32,191 nucleotides of DNA from CAYWOS01 sp964459985 (lineage in GTDB: Bacteria > Bacillota > Clostridia > Christensenellales > Aristaeellaceae): positions 1-32,191 of the forward strand of contig CAYWOS010000028.1 of NCBI GenBank assembly GCA_964459985.1. Reading direction: 5' to 3'. Below are positions 16,539-24,427 of this stretch, piece after piece (position 1 is the stretch's first letter; each line of letters starts with the position of its first letter). The notes under the pieces are model-generated. The model worked only from the letters and a program-made list of their open reading frames with translations, was not told where the DNA came from and made no database searches. The translations under genes and the position numbers were made by a program.

Positions 16539-16561
16539 GCCGTCCGATTGCGTGGTATAAT
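16532..16561 (+). promoter_or_regulatory. Sigma-A promoter for the DUF4342-response regulator-kinase operon
   Basis: TTGTCA (16532-16537), an 18-base spacer and TATAAT (16556-16561). The leader to ATG 16689 is about 120 bases; I see no recognisable riboswitch in it. Confidence 0.65.
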
Positions 16562-16688
16562 CAGCCGTGCCGTTCTTATTTGTGGAAATCCTTCCCGTTT
16601 TCTAACCGTCTTCTAATCCTTTCGGATGGATTCCTCTCATTTTTCCTTGGTAGACTGTGCCTGTACCAAACGAAAGGAGTACGAAACG

Positions 16689-17186
16689 ATGGATCACTTT
16701 GAAATGGTGGAAAAACTCAGGCAGAAGGCGAACGTATCCTACGAGCAGGCGAAGGCCGCGCTCGAGGCGAGCGATTGGGACATTCTGGACGCGCTGGTGC
16801 TGCTCGAGGGCGAGGGCAAGGTGAAGTCCGAAGAGGGCGCGTATACCACCGAGGAAAAGAAATTCGAGGCTTCCGCGCAGGTCAACACGCACGACTTCAA
16901 AAGCGTAATGAAGAAGATCGGCAAGTTCCTCAAGAAAGCGTTTGACGTGGGCAACCGCAACACCTTCGTCATCTCGCGCAACGGCGAGCAGAAGCTGACC
17001 TTCCCGGTCACGGCGCTCGTGCTGCTCATTCTCTTCCTCTCCCCTGAAATCCTCATCGCCATGTTCGTCCTGCTGTTCTTCGGCTTCCGCTATTCCTTTG
17101 AAGGCCCCGATCTCAACAAGAAGTTCAACGACGCCATGAACAAGGCAGCCGACGCCGTGGACGGCGCGGTGAAAGACAAGGAGTAA
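16689..17186 (+). CDS. DUF4342 domain membrane protein with UBA-like N-terminus
   Basis: The protein of 165 residues starts with a UBA-like three-helix segment (about 1-45; VEKLRQKANVSYEQAKAALEAS, similar to the start of EF-Ts). A charged linker follows, then a basic segment (KSVMKKIGKFLKKAF), one or two membrane helices (about 103-135, FPVTALVLLILFL... and IAMFVLLFFGF) and a lysine-rich amphipathic tail. This is the DUF4342 layout, of unknown function. The open frame reaches 16626, but ATG 16689 with AAAGGAG nine bases upstream is the natural start. It is first in an operon with the OmpR-type regulator seven bases downstream, so it may modulate that two-component system or be its membrane-stress output; this is inference. 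Confidence 0.87.
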   Translation: MDHFEMVEKLRQKANVSYEQAKAALEASDWDILDALVLLEGEGKVKSEEGAYTTEEKKFEASAQVNTHDFKSVMKKIGKFLKKAFDVGNRNTFVISRNGEQKLTFPVTALVLLILFLSPEILIAMFVLLFFGFRYSFEGPDLNKKFNDAMNKAADAVDGAVKDKE

Positions 17187-17192
17187 ACCGAT

Positions 17193-17873
17193 ATGCCGAG
17201 CATCCTGCTGGTCGAGGACGAGGAAAAGCTGGCGCGCTTTATCGAGCTCGAGCTGACGCACGAGGGCTACGCCGTCGAAAAGGCGTACGACGGGCGCGTC
17301 GGGCTGGATATGGCGACCGGCAAGCCCTTTGATCTGGTGCTGCTCGATATCATGCTGCCCGGGCTCAACGGTTTGGAGGTGCTGCGGAGAATCCGCAGGA
17401 CCTCCTCTTTGCCCGTGATCATGCTCACGGCTCGCGATGCCGTGATGGACAAGGTGACTGGGCTGGACACAGGCGCCGACGATTACATAACCAAACCGTT
17501 TTCGATTGAGGAATTGCTGGCGCGTATTCGCGTGGCGCTGCGCAAAGCCGCGCCGCAGCGCGAGGAAACCGCCCTGTCCCTCGGCGATCTCACGATGGAT
17601 GTCGCGCGGCGACGCGTCGCGCGCGGTGCGCGGGAAATCGAGCTGACCAACCGCGAGTTTTCGCTTCTGCAATACATGCTCGAAAATAAAACCATCGTGC
17701 TCTCGCGCGAGCAGCTGCTCGAGCGCGTGTGGGGCTACGATTATCTAGGCGAAACCAACGTGGTCGACGTCTACGTGCGCTACCTGCGCACCAAGCTCGA
17801 CGAGGGCTTCGACCGCAAGCTCATCCATACCGTGCGCGGCGTGGGCTATGTGATCCGGGAGGACGAGCAATGA
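17193..17873 (+). CDS. OmpR/PhoB family response regulator
   Basis: The 226-residue protein has a receiver domain (about 1-115) with acidic pair E8-D9, phospho-acceptor D52 in VLLDIMLPGLNG, T79 and K101 (YITKPF). A winged-helix Trans_reg_C domain (about 128-224) carries LTNREFSLLQYML and the recognition/wing region TNVVDVYVRYLRTKLDEGF...VRGVGYVI. It is a DNA-binding activator/repressor phosphorylated by the kinase encoded immediately after. Its stop overlaps the kinase ATG (ATGA), so the pair is coupled. Its targets are unknown; autoregulation of the operon is common in this class. The receiver is intact, with no missing residue. Confidence 0.96.
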   Translation: MPSILLVEDEEKLARFIELELTHEGYAVEKAYDGRVGLDMATGKPFDLVLLDIMLPGLNGLEVLRRIRRTSSLPVIMLTARDAVMDKVTGLDTGADDYITKPFSIEELLARIRVALRKAAPQREETALSLGDLTMDVARRRVARGAREIELTNREFSLLQYMLENKTIVLSREQLLERVWGYDYLGETNVVDVYVRYLRTKLDEGFDRKLIHTVRGVGYVIREDEQ

Positions 17874-19168
17874 GCGAAATTCGCCGGACCACCTCGATCG
17901 CCAACCGCATCAATCGCAGTTGGCTGCGCCGCATGATCGTCACGTTTTTCATGATCGACGTCGTGATCGTGGCGCTCGTGCTGGGCTGCTGGTGTTACCT
18001 CGCCGAGCAGCAAAACGGCGGCGCGGGCGCGGAAAACAGAAGCCTGACATGGGATGAGAAGCACTTGATTTTCGGCCGCAGCGAAACGCTCGTCTACGCC
18101 TTTGACAACCCTGCGGGCGAACGGATCACAGTGTCCGGCGAAAAATTCTTCCGTCCCATCTGGAAAGCCTTTTATCCCCTGCTCGCCGGCGAGGGCTTTG
18201 TGCTCATGTGTCAGTATATCGGCGGGAAAAAGCGCGCGCGCAGGCTTCTTTCGCCGCTCGACCGCATGGCGCAGACGGCGCAGGAACTGTCGCGGCAAAA
18301 GTTCGATCCCGAGCGTTTGCACCAGTTCGAGGACGCCGTGCACAGTTTGAGTCCCTTTTCGCCCGACGAAAAGCTGTCGACCGGCGACCGCGAGCTGACG
18401 GGGCTGGAGACGGCGATTAACGATCTGCTTGAACGCACGCGCGACGCTTACCGCGAGCAATCGCGCTTTGTGTCTGACGCTTCGCATGAATTGCGCACGC
18501 CCGTCGCCGTCATTCAGGGCTACGCCGACATGCTCGACCGATGGGGAAAAAACGACGAGAAAGTGCTCTCCGAGGGCATTACGGCCATCAGAAGCGAATC
18601 GGAGCATATGAAAAAGCTCATCGAGCAGCTTCTGTTCCTCGCGCGCGGCGACAGCGGGCGTAATCAAATGGTGCTCGAACGGGTCGATCTCGATGAAATG
18701 ATTGCCGAGGTCTGCGAGGAATCGCGCATGATCCATCCCGAACGGCGCTGGAAAGCCGTCGTCGGCGAACATCCCCTCGTATACGGCGACGCGGGCATGC
18801 TCAAGCAGACGGCGCGCATTCTGGTCGAAAACGCCGTCAAGTTCACTTCGGACGACGACGCCGTGACGCTCCGCGCGCACCGTCAGGGCGGGTTTTCCTG
18901 CTTCGACGTGCAGGATAACGGCGTGGGCATCGCGCAGGAGGATCTGCCGCACATTTTCGACCGCTTTTTCCGCGCCGACAAAGCCCGCGCGCGGCAGACG
19001 GGCGGCACGGGACTTGGCCTGTCAATCGCGAAATGGATCGTCGAAAAGCATCGCGGGCATTTCGACGTGCTTTCCCGCGAGGGTATCGGCACGCGCATCA
19101 CCGTCTGTCTGCCGGAAATGCGCGATGAAAGCAAGGATATGCCCAATGAGAACGGCAAATCCGTTTGA
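17870..19168 (+). CDS. Sensor histidine kinase (HisKA/HATPase_c)
   Basis: The 432-residue kinase starts at ATG 17870, overlapping the regulator stop and preceded by GGGAGG; the longer open frame from 17729 lies in the regulator gene and is not used. A membrane helix sits at about 22-44. A short external or periplasm-facing segment of about 55 residues and a weak second hydrophobic stretch (about 101-116) follow, so the sensor region is very small. HisKA has H206 in FVSDASHELRTPVAVIQGY. The ATPase domain has the N box at N321 (LVENAVKF), G1 DVQDNGVGI, F box IFDRFFR and G2 GGTGLGLSIAKWI. A region resembling HAMP lies at about 120-190. All catalytic boxes are intact. The ligand is unknown; cell-envelope sensing is typical for such small sensors. 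Confidence 0.94.
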   Translation: MSEIRRTTSIANRINRSWLRRMIVTFFMIDVVIVALVLGCWCYLAEQQNGGAGAENRSLTWDEKHLIFGRSETLVYAFDNPAGERITVSGEKFFRPIWKAFYPLLAGEGFVLMCQYIGGKKRARRLLSPLDRMAQTAQELSRQKFDPERLHQFEDAVHSLSPFSPDEKLSTGDRELTGLETAINDLLERTRDAYREQSRFVSDASHELRTPVAVIQGYADMLDRWGKNDEKVLSEGITAIRSESEHMKKLIEQLLFLARGDSGRNQMVLERVDLDEMIAEVCEESRMIHPERRWKAVVGEHPLVYGDAGMLKQTARILVENAVKFTSDDDAVTLRAHRQGGFSCFDVQDNGVGIAQEDLPHIFDRFFRADKARARQTGGTGLGLSIAKWIVEKHRGHFDVLSREGIGTRITVCLPEMRDESKDMPNENGKSV

Positions 19169-19225
19169 CTTCAGTCGATGCGCGTCCGTACAGCGCTTTC
19201 GCGAATAGGTGTTCACAACAAATAT

Positions 19226-19313
19226 CGCCTCCGAAAGAATCGGAGGCGTTGTTCACGTATTCACGGAGTTGCCTCCGCCGGAGGCGATTAGCCGAATGCT
19301 TTGCCAGCATTCG
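19226..19313. terminator. Cluster of three stem-loops between convergent genes
   Basis: Three hairpins lie in tandem: CGCCTCCGA/TCGGAGGCG (19226-19248, 9 bp, loop of five), GCCTCC/GGAGGC (19271-19285, 6 bp, loop of three) and CGAATGCT/AGCATTCG (19293-19313, 8 bp, loop of five). The last directly abuts the epimerase stop codon. None has a T-run, so they are weak or Rho-assisted bidirectional terminators or mRNA 3' protectors. Confidence 0.6.
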
Positions 19314-20330
19314 TCACAGCGCGCGGATCGCAGCCTCCGCGCCGTCCATGATGTCGATCACGCGATCGCAGAACACGTCGAATTCGGGATCGGGCTTTTG
19401 CGCCTCGGGGTGCGTCAGCATGTAATCGATTGATTCCCGTGCGCCCTCGTCAAAGCGCGTCGTACAGGCGAAGCCGGGCACGAGGCGCTTGAGTTTGGCG
19501 TTGTCAAAGATCACCGAGTTGCCCTTATCGCCCAGCAGCGCGCCCGCGTAATCATAGGACGCGGCGGCGGCGAGCATCGCGGACGGCACGTAGCACGGCT
19601 TGTACTCGACGTTCAGGCAGCCGGCGATCACCGTCATGATCTGATTCCACGTCAGCACCTCGTCGGAGGTGATGTGGACGCTCTCGCCGACGGCGTGGAG
19701 ATTGCCCATCAGGCCGATGAAGCCGCGCGCGAAATCGCGCGTCTGCGTAACGACCCACAGCGTCGCGCCGCCGTCGTGCACCAGCACGCGCTTGCCATCG
19801 ATCATTCTTTTGACCACCTGCCACGCGCCGTACTTGCCGTGGAGCGGCAGGGGCAGCGCGCGCTCGGAATAGGTGTGGCTCGGGCGCACGATGGTCACGG
19901 GGAAACCGTTTTCGCGATAGGCGCGCATGAGGATTTCCTCGCAGAGCGCCTTTTGCCGGGAGTAATGCCAGTACGGGTTATGGAGCGGCGTCGATTCGGT
20001 GATGAAGGGCGCGGAGAGCGGCTTGCAATACGCCGAAGCCGAGCTGATGAAGATAAACTGGCCGACCTTGCCCGACAGCAGACGGATGTCGCGCTCGACC
20101 TGCGAAGGCGAGAACGCGATAAAATCAACCGCCACGTCGAACGTCCTGCCCGCGAGCGCGGCGTTCAGCTCGTTCTCGTCGCTGTTCACATCGCATCGTA
20201 TCAGTTCCGCGCCCTCGAGCGACGCGCTCACGCCGCGATTGAGCAGCGTCAGTTCCCATCCCTTTTGAAGCAGCATTCTGGAAATATCCAGACTGATATT
20301 GCCCGTTCCGCCGATGAATAACGCTTTCAT
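19314..20330 (-). CDS. NAD(P)-dependent epimerase/dehydratase (extended SDR)
   Basis: The 338-residue protein opens with the Rossmann motif GGTGNIS at 7-13, a variant of the extended-SDR TGxxGxxG. The family catalytic region is present: FISSASAYCKP (Ser) and YWHYSRQKALCEE (Tyr-x-x-x-Lys, with YSRQK). The substrate-binding half follows with IVRPSHTYSER. It probably acts on a nucleotide sugar or a related carbonyl substrate. ATG 20330 is preceded by GGAGGAGGGG. It is transcribed alone from a consensus promoter and converges with the kinase gene. Proteins of this subgroup are widespread in Clostridia as NAD-dependent epimerases of unknown substrate. The enzyme could work with the sugar locus on its other side, but it has its own promoter. 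Confidence 0.9.
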   Translation of the reverse strand: MKALFIGGTGNISLDISRMLLQKGWELTLLNRGVSASLEGAELIRCDVNSDENELNAALAGRTFDVAVDFIAFSPSQVERDIRLLSGKVGQFIFISSASAYCKPLSAPFITESTPLHNPYWHYSRQKALCEEILMRAYRENGFPVTIVRPSHTYSERALPLPLHGKYGAWQVVKRMIDGKRVLVHDGGATLWVVTQTRDFARGFIGLMGNLHAVGESVHITSDEVLTWNQIMTVIAGCLNVEYKPCYVPSAMLAAAASYDYAGALLGDKGNSVIFDNAKLKRLVPGFACTTRFDEGARESIDYMLTHPEAQKPDPEFDVFCDRVIDIMDGAEAAIRAL

Positions 20331-20381
20331 GCCGTCCCCTCCTCCGCCCGGTATACATATAATAAGTCCTTTGATGTTTCC

Positions 20382-20410
20382 AGTATAAAACCAATTTCAC
20401 GCGCTGTCAA
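20382..20410 (-). promoter_or_regulatory. Sigma-A promoter for the epimerase gene
   Basis: Minus strand: consensus TTGACA (20410-20405), a 17-base spacer and TATACT (20387-20382), about 45 bases before the expected leader end. The leader is about 45 bases and AT-rich. Confidence 0.78.
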
Positions 20411-20455
20411 CAACAACGCGCGGAAATAAGCCGTCGGACGTCGAGACATCCCTGA

Positions 20456-22447
20456 TTACCGATTCACATCGCGCCACTCGCGCGGTGAGACCCCTTCGCT
20501 GCGAATGAACGCGCGTTTGAAGGACAGATAATTCTCGTAACCGCACGCCTGCGCGATGACGGCGATGCTCTGCGGCGTTGATGTCAGCAGCGTTTTGGCG
20601 CGCTCCATGCGCAGGGAAAGCAGTTGATCGCTGAAATTCTTGCCCGTTTCACGTTTGTACAGGCGCGACATGGCGCTGACGTTGGAATGGAATTCCTCGG
20701 CGAGGTATTTGAGCGACATATCGGGCAGCGCGTAATACTGATCCAAGAACGCGTTGACGGCCGTGAGAATGACCGACGGCTCGCCGTCGCCGCCTTCCGA
20801 GCAGCGCGACTCCGCGAGCGCTTCCAGCGCCTCATAGCTGATCTCATCTTCCGGCGCGTCGCCCGTCCATGCCTTGAGCAAATCGTACAGATAGGGCAGC
20901 GCGGCGTCGCCCTTGTTGCTTTTCAGCGCCGCGAGCGCGCTGCGACAGCGCTCCGGATCGCCGTTTTGAAAGCCGTTCAACAATTCACAGGCGTCGGCGA
21001 GCGAAAGATCGCTCTGCCATGATTCCGCCTGTCTGATGGCGTCGGCGTAACAGGCGCGAAGTTGAGCGTCTCCGCGATAAACCGATGACACGGCGAGCTG
21101 CGACACGCTCGGATCGGCGGACAACAGCCGCTCGCGCGCGCGGTCGCACGCGCCCGCGTTCTCCGCCCAGACAATCATGCCCGCGTACTCGAGCGGCATG
21201 GTCAGATGAACGCATTGCGCGCCCGCTTCTGTCAATTCGCGCGCGATTTCCTCCCTCGCTTCGCTTTCTGCGTACGCGCGGCCCAGCAACACGAAAAAGT
21301 ACGGTCTTTGCGCCTCGATCCACGGGAACAGGCGCAGCATCATCTGACGCTCCTCGCCCGCCGCGCTCCGGCCCATCATGCGGCCGAGCAGCCAGTCTCC
21401 CTGAAAGGAAGCGGCGAAGGAACGCAGCCTGAACGTCAGGCTTTCGTTTTGCCGGGTAATGCTCTCAATGTGCTGCTCGATGGCGTGATACGCCGCTTTA
21501 TGCGAATGCGCGCCCGAATCGGGCATATGACTGAGCAGCCGCGCGAGCGGTCTGGCCAGCATACAGGTGAGCAGATACGCGATGCAGGCGGCCAGACACA
21601 GCGCCGCGCCCAGATAAATGAAGAGCGTCCGCGAATCGCTGCCTCCGTACAGACTGCCGTACGGCGGATACGTAAAGCGCAGGAATAACCCCGAGCGCGC
21701 CACCTGCACGCCGATTACGTCGCCCGTCGGTTGTTCGCCCGCCCAGACCGGATCGTCGCCGCGCGTCAGCACGGCGCTCCAACCCTCGTCCTCGCCGCCG
21801 AGCGAGAGAATATACCTCTCGACGTCGGCGCGGCGCAACACAATGCCGATCCGGCAGCCGTGATTGCCGTTGGGATCGGGATAGGAAAGGATGATTTTAT
21901 CGGGATCGAGCGAGCGAACGGCGGCGAACAAATCGGTATCCAGAATATCTTCCGCCGTGCCGCCGACCAGCAGAGGGCAATACGCGTCGGCGTATTTTTT
22001 CTGCGATGAAAACCAGCCGTACCGGCACACAATGGCGTCCCTGCGCGTATCCAGCACGATGATATCGTTGACAAGCGGCAGCATGGTACATTTGTACTTA
22101 ATGTCGTCCACGACGACCAGCCTGTACACGATGTCCATTTCCTTCTGGTACACCTCGCTGTTGCTGATGAAGCGCTTGTACCAGCTCGCGTAATAGATTT
22201 CGTTAGCCGTTCTCTCCAGCGCGTCGAACTGCACGGCGACCAGCCCGCCCACGCGCGCGGCGCGCGCCGCCATCGATTGATCGTAGCCGGCGCGCGCCTG
22301 TTCCGCCTGACGCAGCGCGCTGTTGGCGGCGAAAAAGGAGAGCGGCAGCGCGACGCACAAAAACACAATCAAGAAAGATTGCAAAGAAATCCGTTTTCCC
22401 TCGGACAGATTCGCCGCCTTTGTCCGCAAACGCCCGCTTCCCGTCAT
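20456..22447 (-). CDS. Membrane-anchored AraC family transcriptional regulator
   Basis: The 663-residue protein has a cytoplasmic N-tail, a first membrane helix (about 24-46), a large extracellular sensor domain (about 47-275, Cache-like in size), a second helix (about 276-300), a middle domain (about 310-550) and a C-terminal AraC-type double helix-turn-helix (about 560-663; SLKYLAEEFHSNVSAMSRLYK and IAVIAQACGYENYLSFKRAFI). This one-protein receptor-regulator architecture is the usual companion of LplB/YtcP-type sugar importers in Bacillota, where it senses an external oligosaccharide or binding-protein complex and activates the locus. It is fourth behind the importer genes but also has a promoter of its own. 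The start ATG 22447 has no good ribosome site, so the exact N-terminus is uncertain. Confidence 0.9.
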   Translation of the reverse strand: MTGSGRLRTKAANLSEGKRISLQSFLIVFLCVALPLSFFAANSALRQAEQARAGYDQSMAARAARVGGLVAVQFDALERTANEIYYASWYKRFISNSEVYQKEMDIVYRLVVVDDIKYKCTMLPLVNDIIVLDTRRDAIVCRYGWFSSQKKYADAYCPLLVGGTAEDILDTDLFAAVRSLDPDKIILSYPDPNGNHGCRIGIVLRRADVERYILSLGGEDEGWSAVLTRGDDPVWAGEQPTGDVIGVQVARSGLFLRFTYPPYGSLYGGSDSRTLFIYLGAALCLAACIAYLLTCMLARPLARLLSHMPDSGAHSHKAAYHAIEQHIESITRQNESLTFRLRSFAASFQGDWLLGRMMGRSAAGEERQMMLRLFPWIEAQRPYFFVLLGRAYAESEAREEIARELTEAGAQCVHLTMPLEYAGMIVWAENAGACDRARERLLSADPSVSQLAVSSVYRGDAQLRACYADAIRQAESWQSDLSLADACELLNGFQNGDPERCRSALAALKSNKGDAALPYLYDLLKAWTGDAPEDEISYEALEALAESRCSEGGDGEPSVILTAVNAFLDQYYALPDMSLKYLAEEFHSNVSAMSRLYKRETGKNFSDQLLSLRMERAKTLLTSTPQSIAVIAQACGYENYLSFKRAFIRSEGVSPREWRDVNR

Positions 22448-22478
22448 ATTACGCCGTGTCAGCGCCGTTTCGCCCGTC

Positions 22479-22507
22479 AGTATACCTCTTTTTTACCCAT
22501 TTGCCAA
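22479..22507 (-). promoter_or_regulatory. Sigma-A promoter for the AraC-type regulator
   Basis: Minus strand: TTGGCA (22507-22502), a 17-base spacer and TATACT (22484-22479), in the 71-base gap after the permease gene. The expected leader is about 25 bases. Confidence 0.7.
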
Positions 22508-22518
22508 GTGAATCCCCT

Positions 22519-23406
22519 TTACCCCTTCACGGCGCCCAGCATAATGCCCTTGACGAAATACTTTTGCAGGAAGGGATACAGCGCGAGAATGGGCAGCGTC
22601 GCCACGACGATGATGACATATCGCACCTGAATGGTCGTCGCCGCGAGATTGATGGTTTCGCGGCTGACGACGCCCGTCATCATTTCGCGGCTGGCCTCGA
22701 GCAGCACGCGGCGCAGCAGCAGCTGAAGCGGCTGCAGGCTTTTATCGCCCAGATAGATCAGCGCGGTAAAGAAATCATTCCAATGCCCGACCGCGTAGTA
22801 CAGACAGATCACGGCGAGCGTCGGCTTGACGAGCGGAATCGCCAGACGGCACAGGATCGTCCAGTCGTTCGCGCCGTCGATCTGCGCGCTTTCGATCAGA
22901 TCAGGCGACAGTTCGGAAAACGCCGAGCGCAGCACCATCACGTTGTAGGTGGACAACAGACAGGGCAGCAGCATCACCAGACGGTTGTTGTAGAATCCCA
23001 TGCTTGTCAGAAGCACATACGAAGGGATCAGACCGCCTGAAAAGTACATGGTGAACGCCAGCAGGAAATTGAGCGCCTTGCGCCAGATAAACGTCCGGCG
23101 GGACAAGGGATACGCCGCCAGACAGGTGAACACGAGGTTGAGCAGCGTGCCGAACAGCGTGTAGTAGGCGCTGTTGCCGAAGCTCATGAACAGATCCTTG
23201 TTTTTGAGCACGATGCCGTAGCCGCTTAACGTAGGCTCGACGGGCAGCAGCCATACCGCGTTGCGGTTGACGGCGTCCGTGCTGCTGAACGATACGCTCA
23301 AGGTGAAGATGAACGGATACAGCGTCAGGATCGTCGATATGCACAGAACGCCGTACACGAGCGCGTAAAACAGCATGTTGGAGCTTCCCAGAATTCTTCG
23401 TTTCAT
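22519..23406 (-). CDS. Carbohydrate ABC transporter permease (YtcP/LplC type)
   Basis: The 295-residue membrane protein has about six helices and the cytoplasmic EAA-like loop LIESAQIDGANDWTILCRLAIPLVKPT region, which docks to the transport ATPase. The opening (LGSSNMLFYALVYGVLCISTIL, then TLYPFIFTLSVSFSS) is typical of the LplC/YtcP group of CUT1 permeases. It pairs with the LplB-type permease 13 bases upstream to form the translocation channel. ATG 23406 is preceded by GAGGGGGCGG. No ATPase gene lies in the cluster, so a shared MsmX-like ATPase is expected. The C-terminus VKGIMLGAVKG is the usual end for this family, so the protein is complete. Confidence 0.94.
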   Translation of the reverse strand: MKRRILGSSNMLFYALVYGVLCISTILTLYPFIFTLSVSFSSTDAVNRNAVWLLPVEPTLSGYGIVLKNKDLFMSFGNSAYYTLFGTLLNLVFTCLAAYPLSRRTFIWRKALNFLLAFTMYFSGGLIPSYVLLTSMGFYNNRLVMLLPCLLSTYNVMVLRSAFSELSPDLIESAQIDGANDWTILCRLAIPLVKPTLAVICLYYAVGHWNDFFTALIYLGDKSLQPLQLLLRRVLLEASREMMTGVVSRETINLAATTIQVRYVIIVVATLPILALYPFLQKYFVKGIMLGAVKG

Positions 23407-23419
23407 ATTTGCCGCCCCC

Positions 23420-24343
23420 TCACCACAGCGCCGCGTTCGTCAGCTTGCGGGACAGACGATTGGCGGCGAAAACGAAGGCAAAGTTCATAAGCGAGTTGAA
23501 CAGCCCGATGGCGGTCGAATAACTGTATTTGTTTGAAATAATGCCCATGCGATACACATAGGTCGAGATCACGTCCGCCGTGGAGTACGTCGCGGCGTTG
23601 GACATCAGGTACACCTTTTCAAAGCCGACGCTCATCAGGCTGCCCACGTCGAGCAGCAGCAGGATGAGGATCGTGGGCAGGATCATAGGCAGCGTAATAT
23701 ACCATGCTTCCTTGAATTTGCTGATGCCGTCCATGCTGGCGGATTCATAAAGCTCCGGATTGATGCCGAGAATGGCGGCGATATAAATAATCGACGAAAA
23801 CCCGAAATTCTGCCAGACGCCCGAGCCGACATAGAGCGGCCGGAACCAATCGGCGCGCATAAAGAAATTGATGCGTTCGCCGCCGAGCAATTCAATACAG
23901 TGGTTGACGATGCCGTCGTTATAGCTGAACAGATTGTGCACCATGCCCACCACGACGACGGTGGAGAAGAAATACGGGAGATAACTGACCGTCTGGATGG
24001 TGCGCTTGACGCGCTGATTGCGCACCTCGTTGATGCACAGCGCGAAGATAATCGGCGCGGGAAAGCCGAACAGCAGGCTGTAGAAGGACAGGAGGAAGGT
24101 GTTCCCGAGCAGGCGTCCGAAGAACGCGGAATTGAAGAACCGGCTGAACCATTTCATGCCGACCCAGTCGCCCGAATAAATGCCGTTGCCGGGCGTGAAA
24201 TCCTTGAAGGCGATGACCAGACCCGTCATCGGAAGATAGGAAAAAATAACGTAAAACGCGATGGCGGGCAGCACCATCAGGATCAGATAACGATCCCTGA
24301 ACAGCCGCCGCATCAGGGTTTTCGAGCCGTACGGACGCATCAT
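23420..24343 (-). CDS. Sugar ABC transporter permease (LplB/YteP type)
   Basis: This permease of 307 residues has six membrane helices and the family signature FLVLPAIAFYVIFSYLPMTGLVIAFKDF-like opening (seen here as LMVLPAIAFYVIFSYLPMTG). The EAA-like loop is LYESASMDGISKFKEAWYIT, and the usual ending is RKLTNAALW. LplB-type proteins import oligosaccharides such as rhamnogalacturonan, xylan or mannan fragments in related Bacillota. The open frame extends to 24406, but ATG 24343 with AGAGG seven bases upstream is the convincing start. The ATG directly following in frame is an alternative. It is second in the importer operon, after an 84-base gap that holds a stem-loop. Confidence 0.94.
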   Translation of the reverse strand: MMRPYGSKTLMRRLFRDRYLILMVLPAIAFYVIFSYLPMTGLVIAFKDFTPGNGIYSGDWVGMKWFSRFFNSAFFGRLLGNTFLLSFYSLLFGFPAPIIFALCINEVRNQRVKRTIQTVSYLPYFFSTVVVVGMVHNLFSYNDGIVNHCIELLGGERINFFMRADWFRPLYVGSGVWQNFGFSSIIYIAAILGINPELYESASMDGISKFKEAWYITLPMILPTILILLLLDVGSLMSVGFEKVYLMSNAATYSTADVISTYVYRMGIISNKYSYSTAIGLFNSLMNFAFVFAANRLSRKLTNAALW

Positions 24344-24386
24344 ATCGGTTCCTCTTTTCACAATCGGATCGGGACAAAGGGAAAGC

Positions 24387-24413
24387 GGCGGGGATGGTCG
24401 TCCCACCCCCGCC
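24387..24413 (-). terminator. Intercistronic stem-loop between binding protein and permease genes
   Basis: On the transcribed strand an 11-bp stem (GGCGGGGGTGG with CCATCCCCGCC, one G-U pair) closes a five-base loop. It begins 14 bases after the binding-protein stop and is followed by a pyrimidine-rich stretch but no clean T-run. It probably acts as a partial terminator or a 3'-end protector. Confidence 0.65.
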
Positions 24414-24427
24414 GGCGGGCGGCGCGA

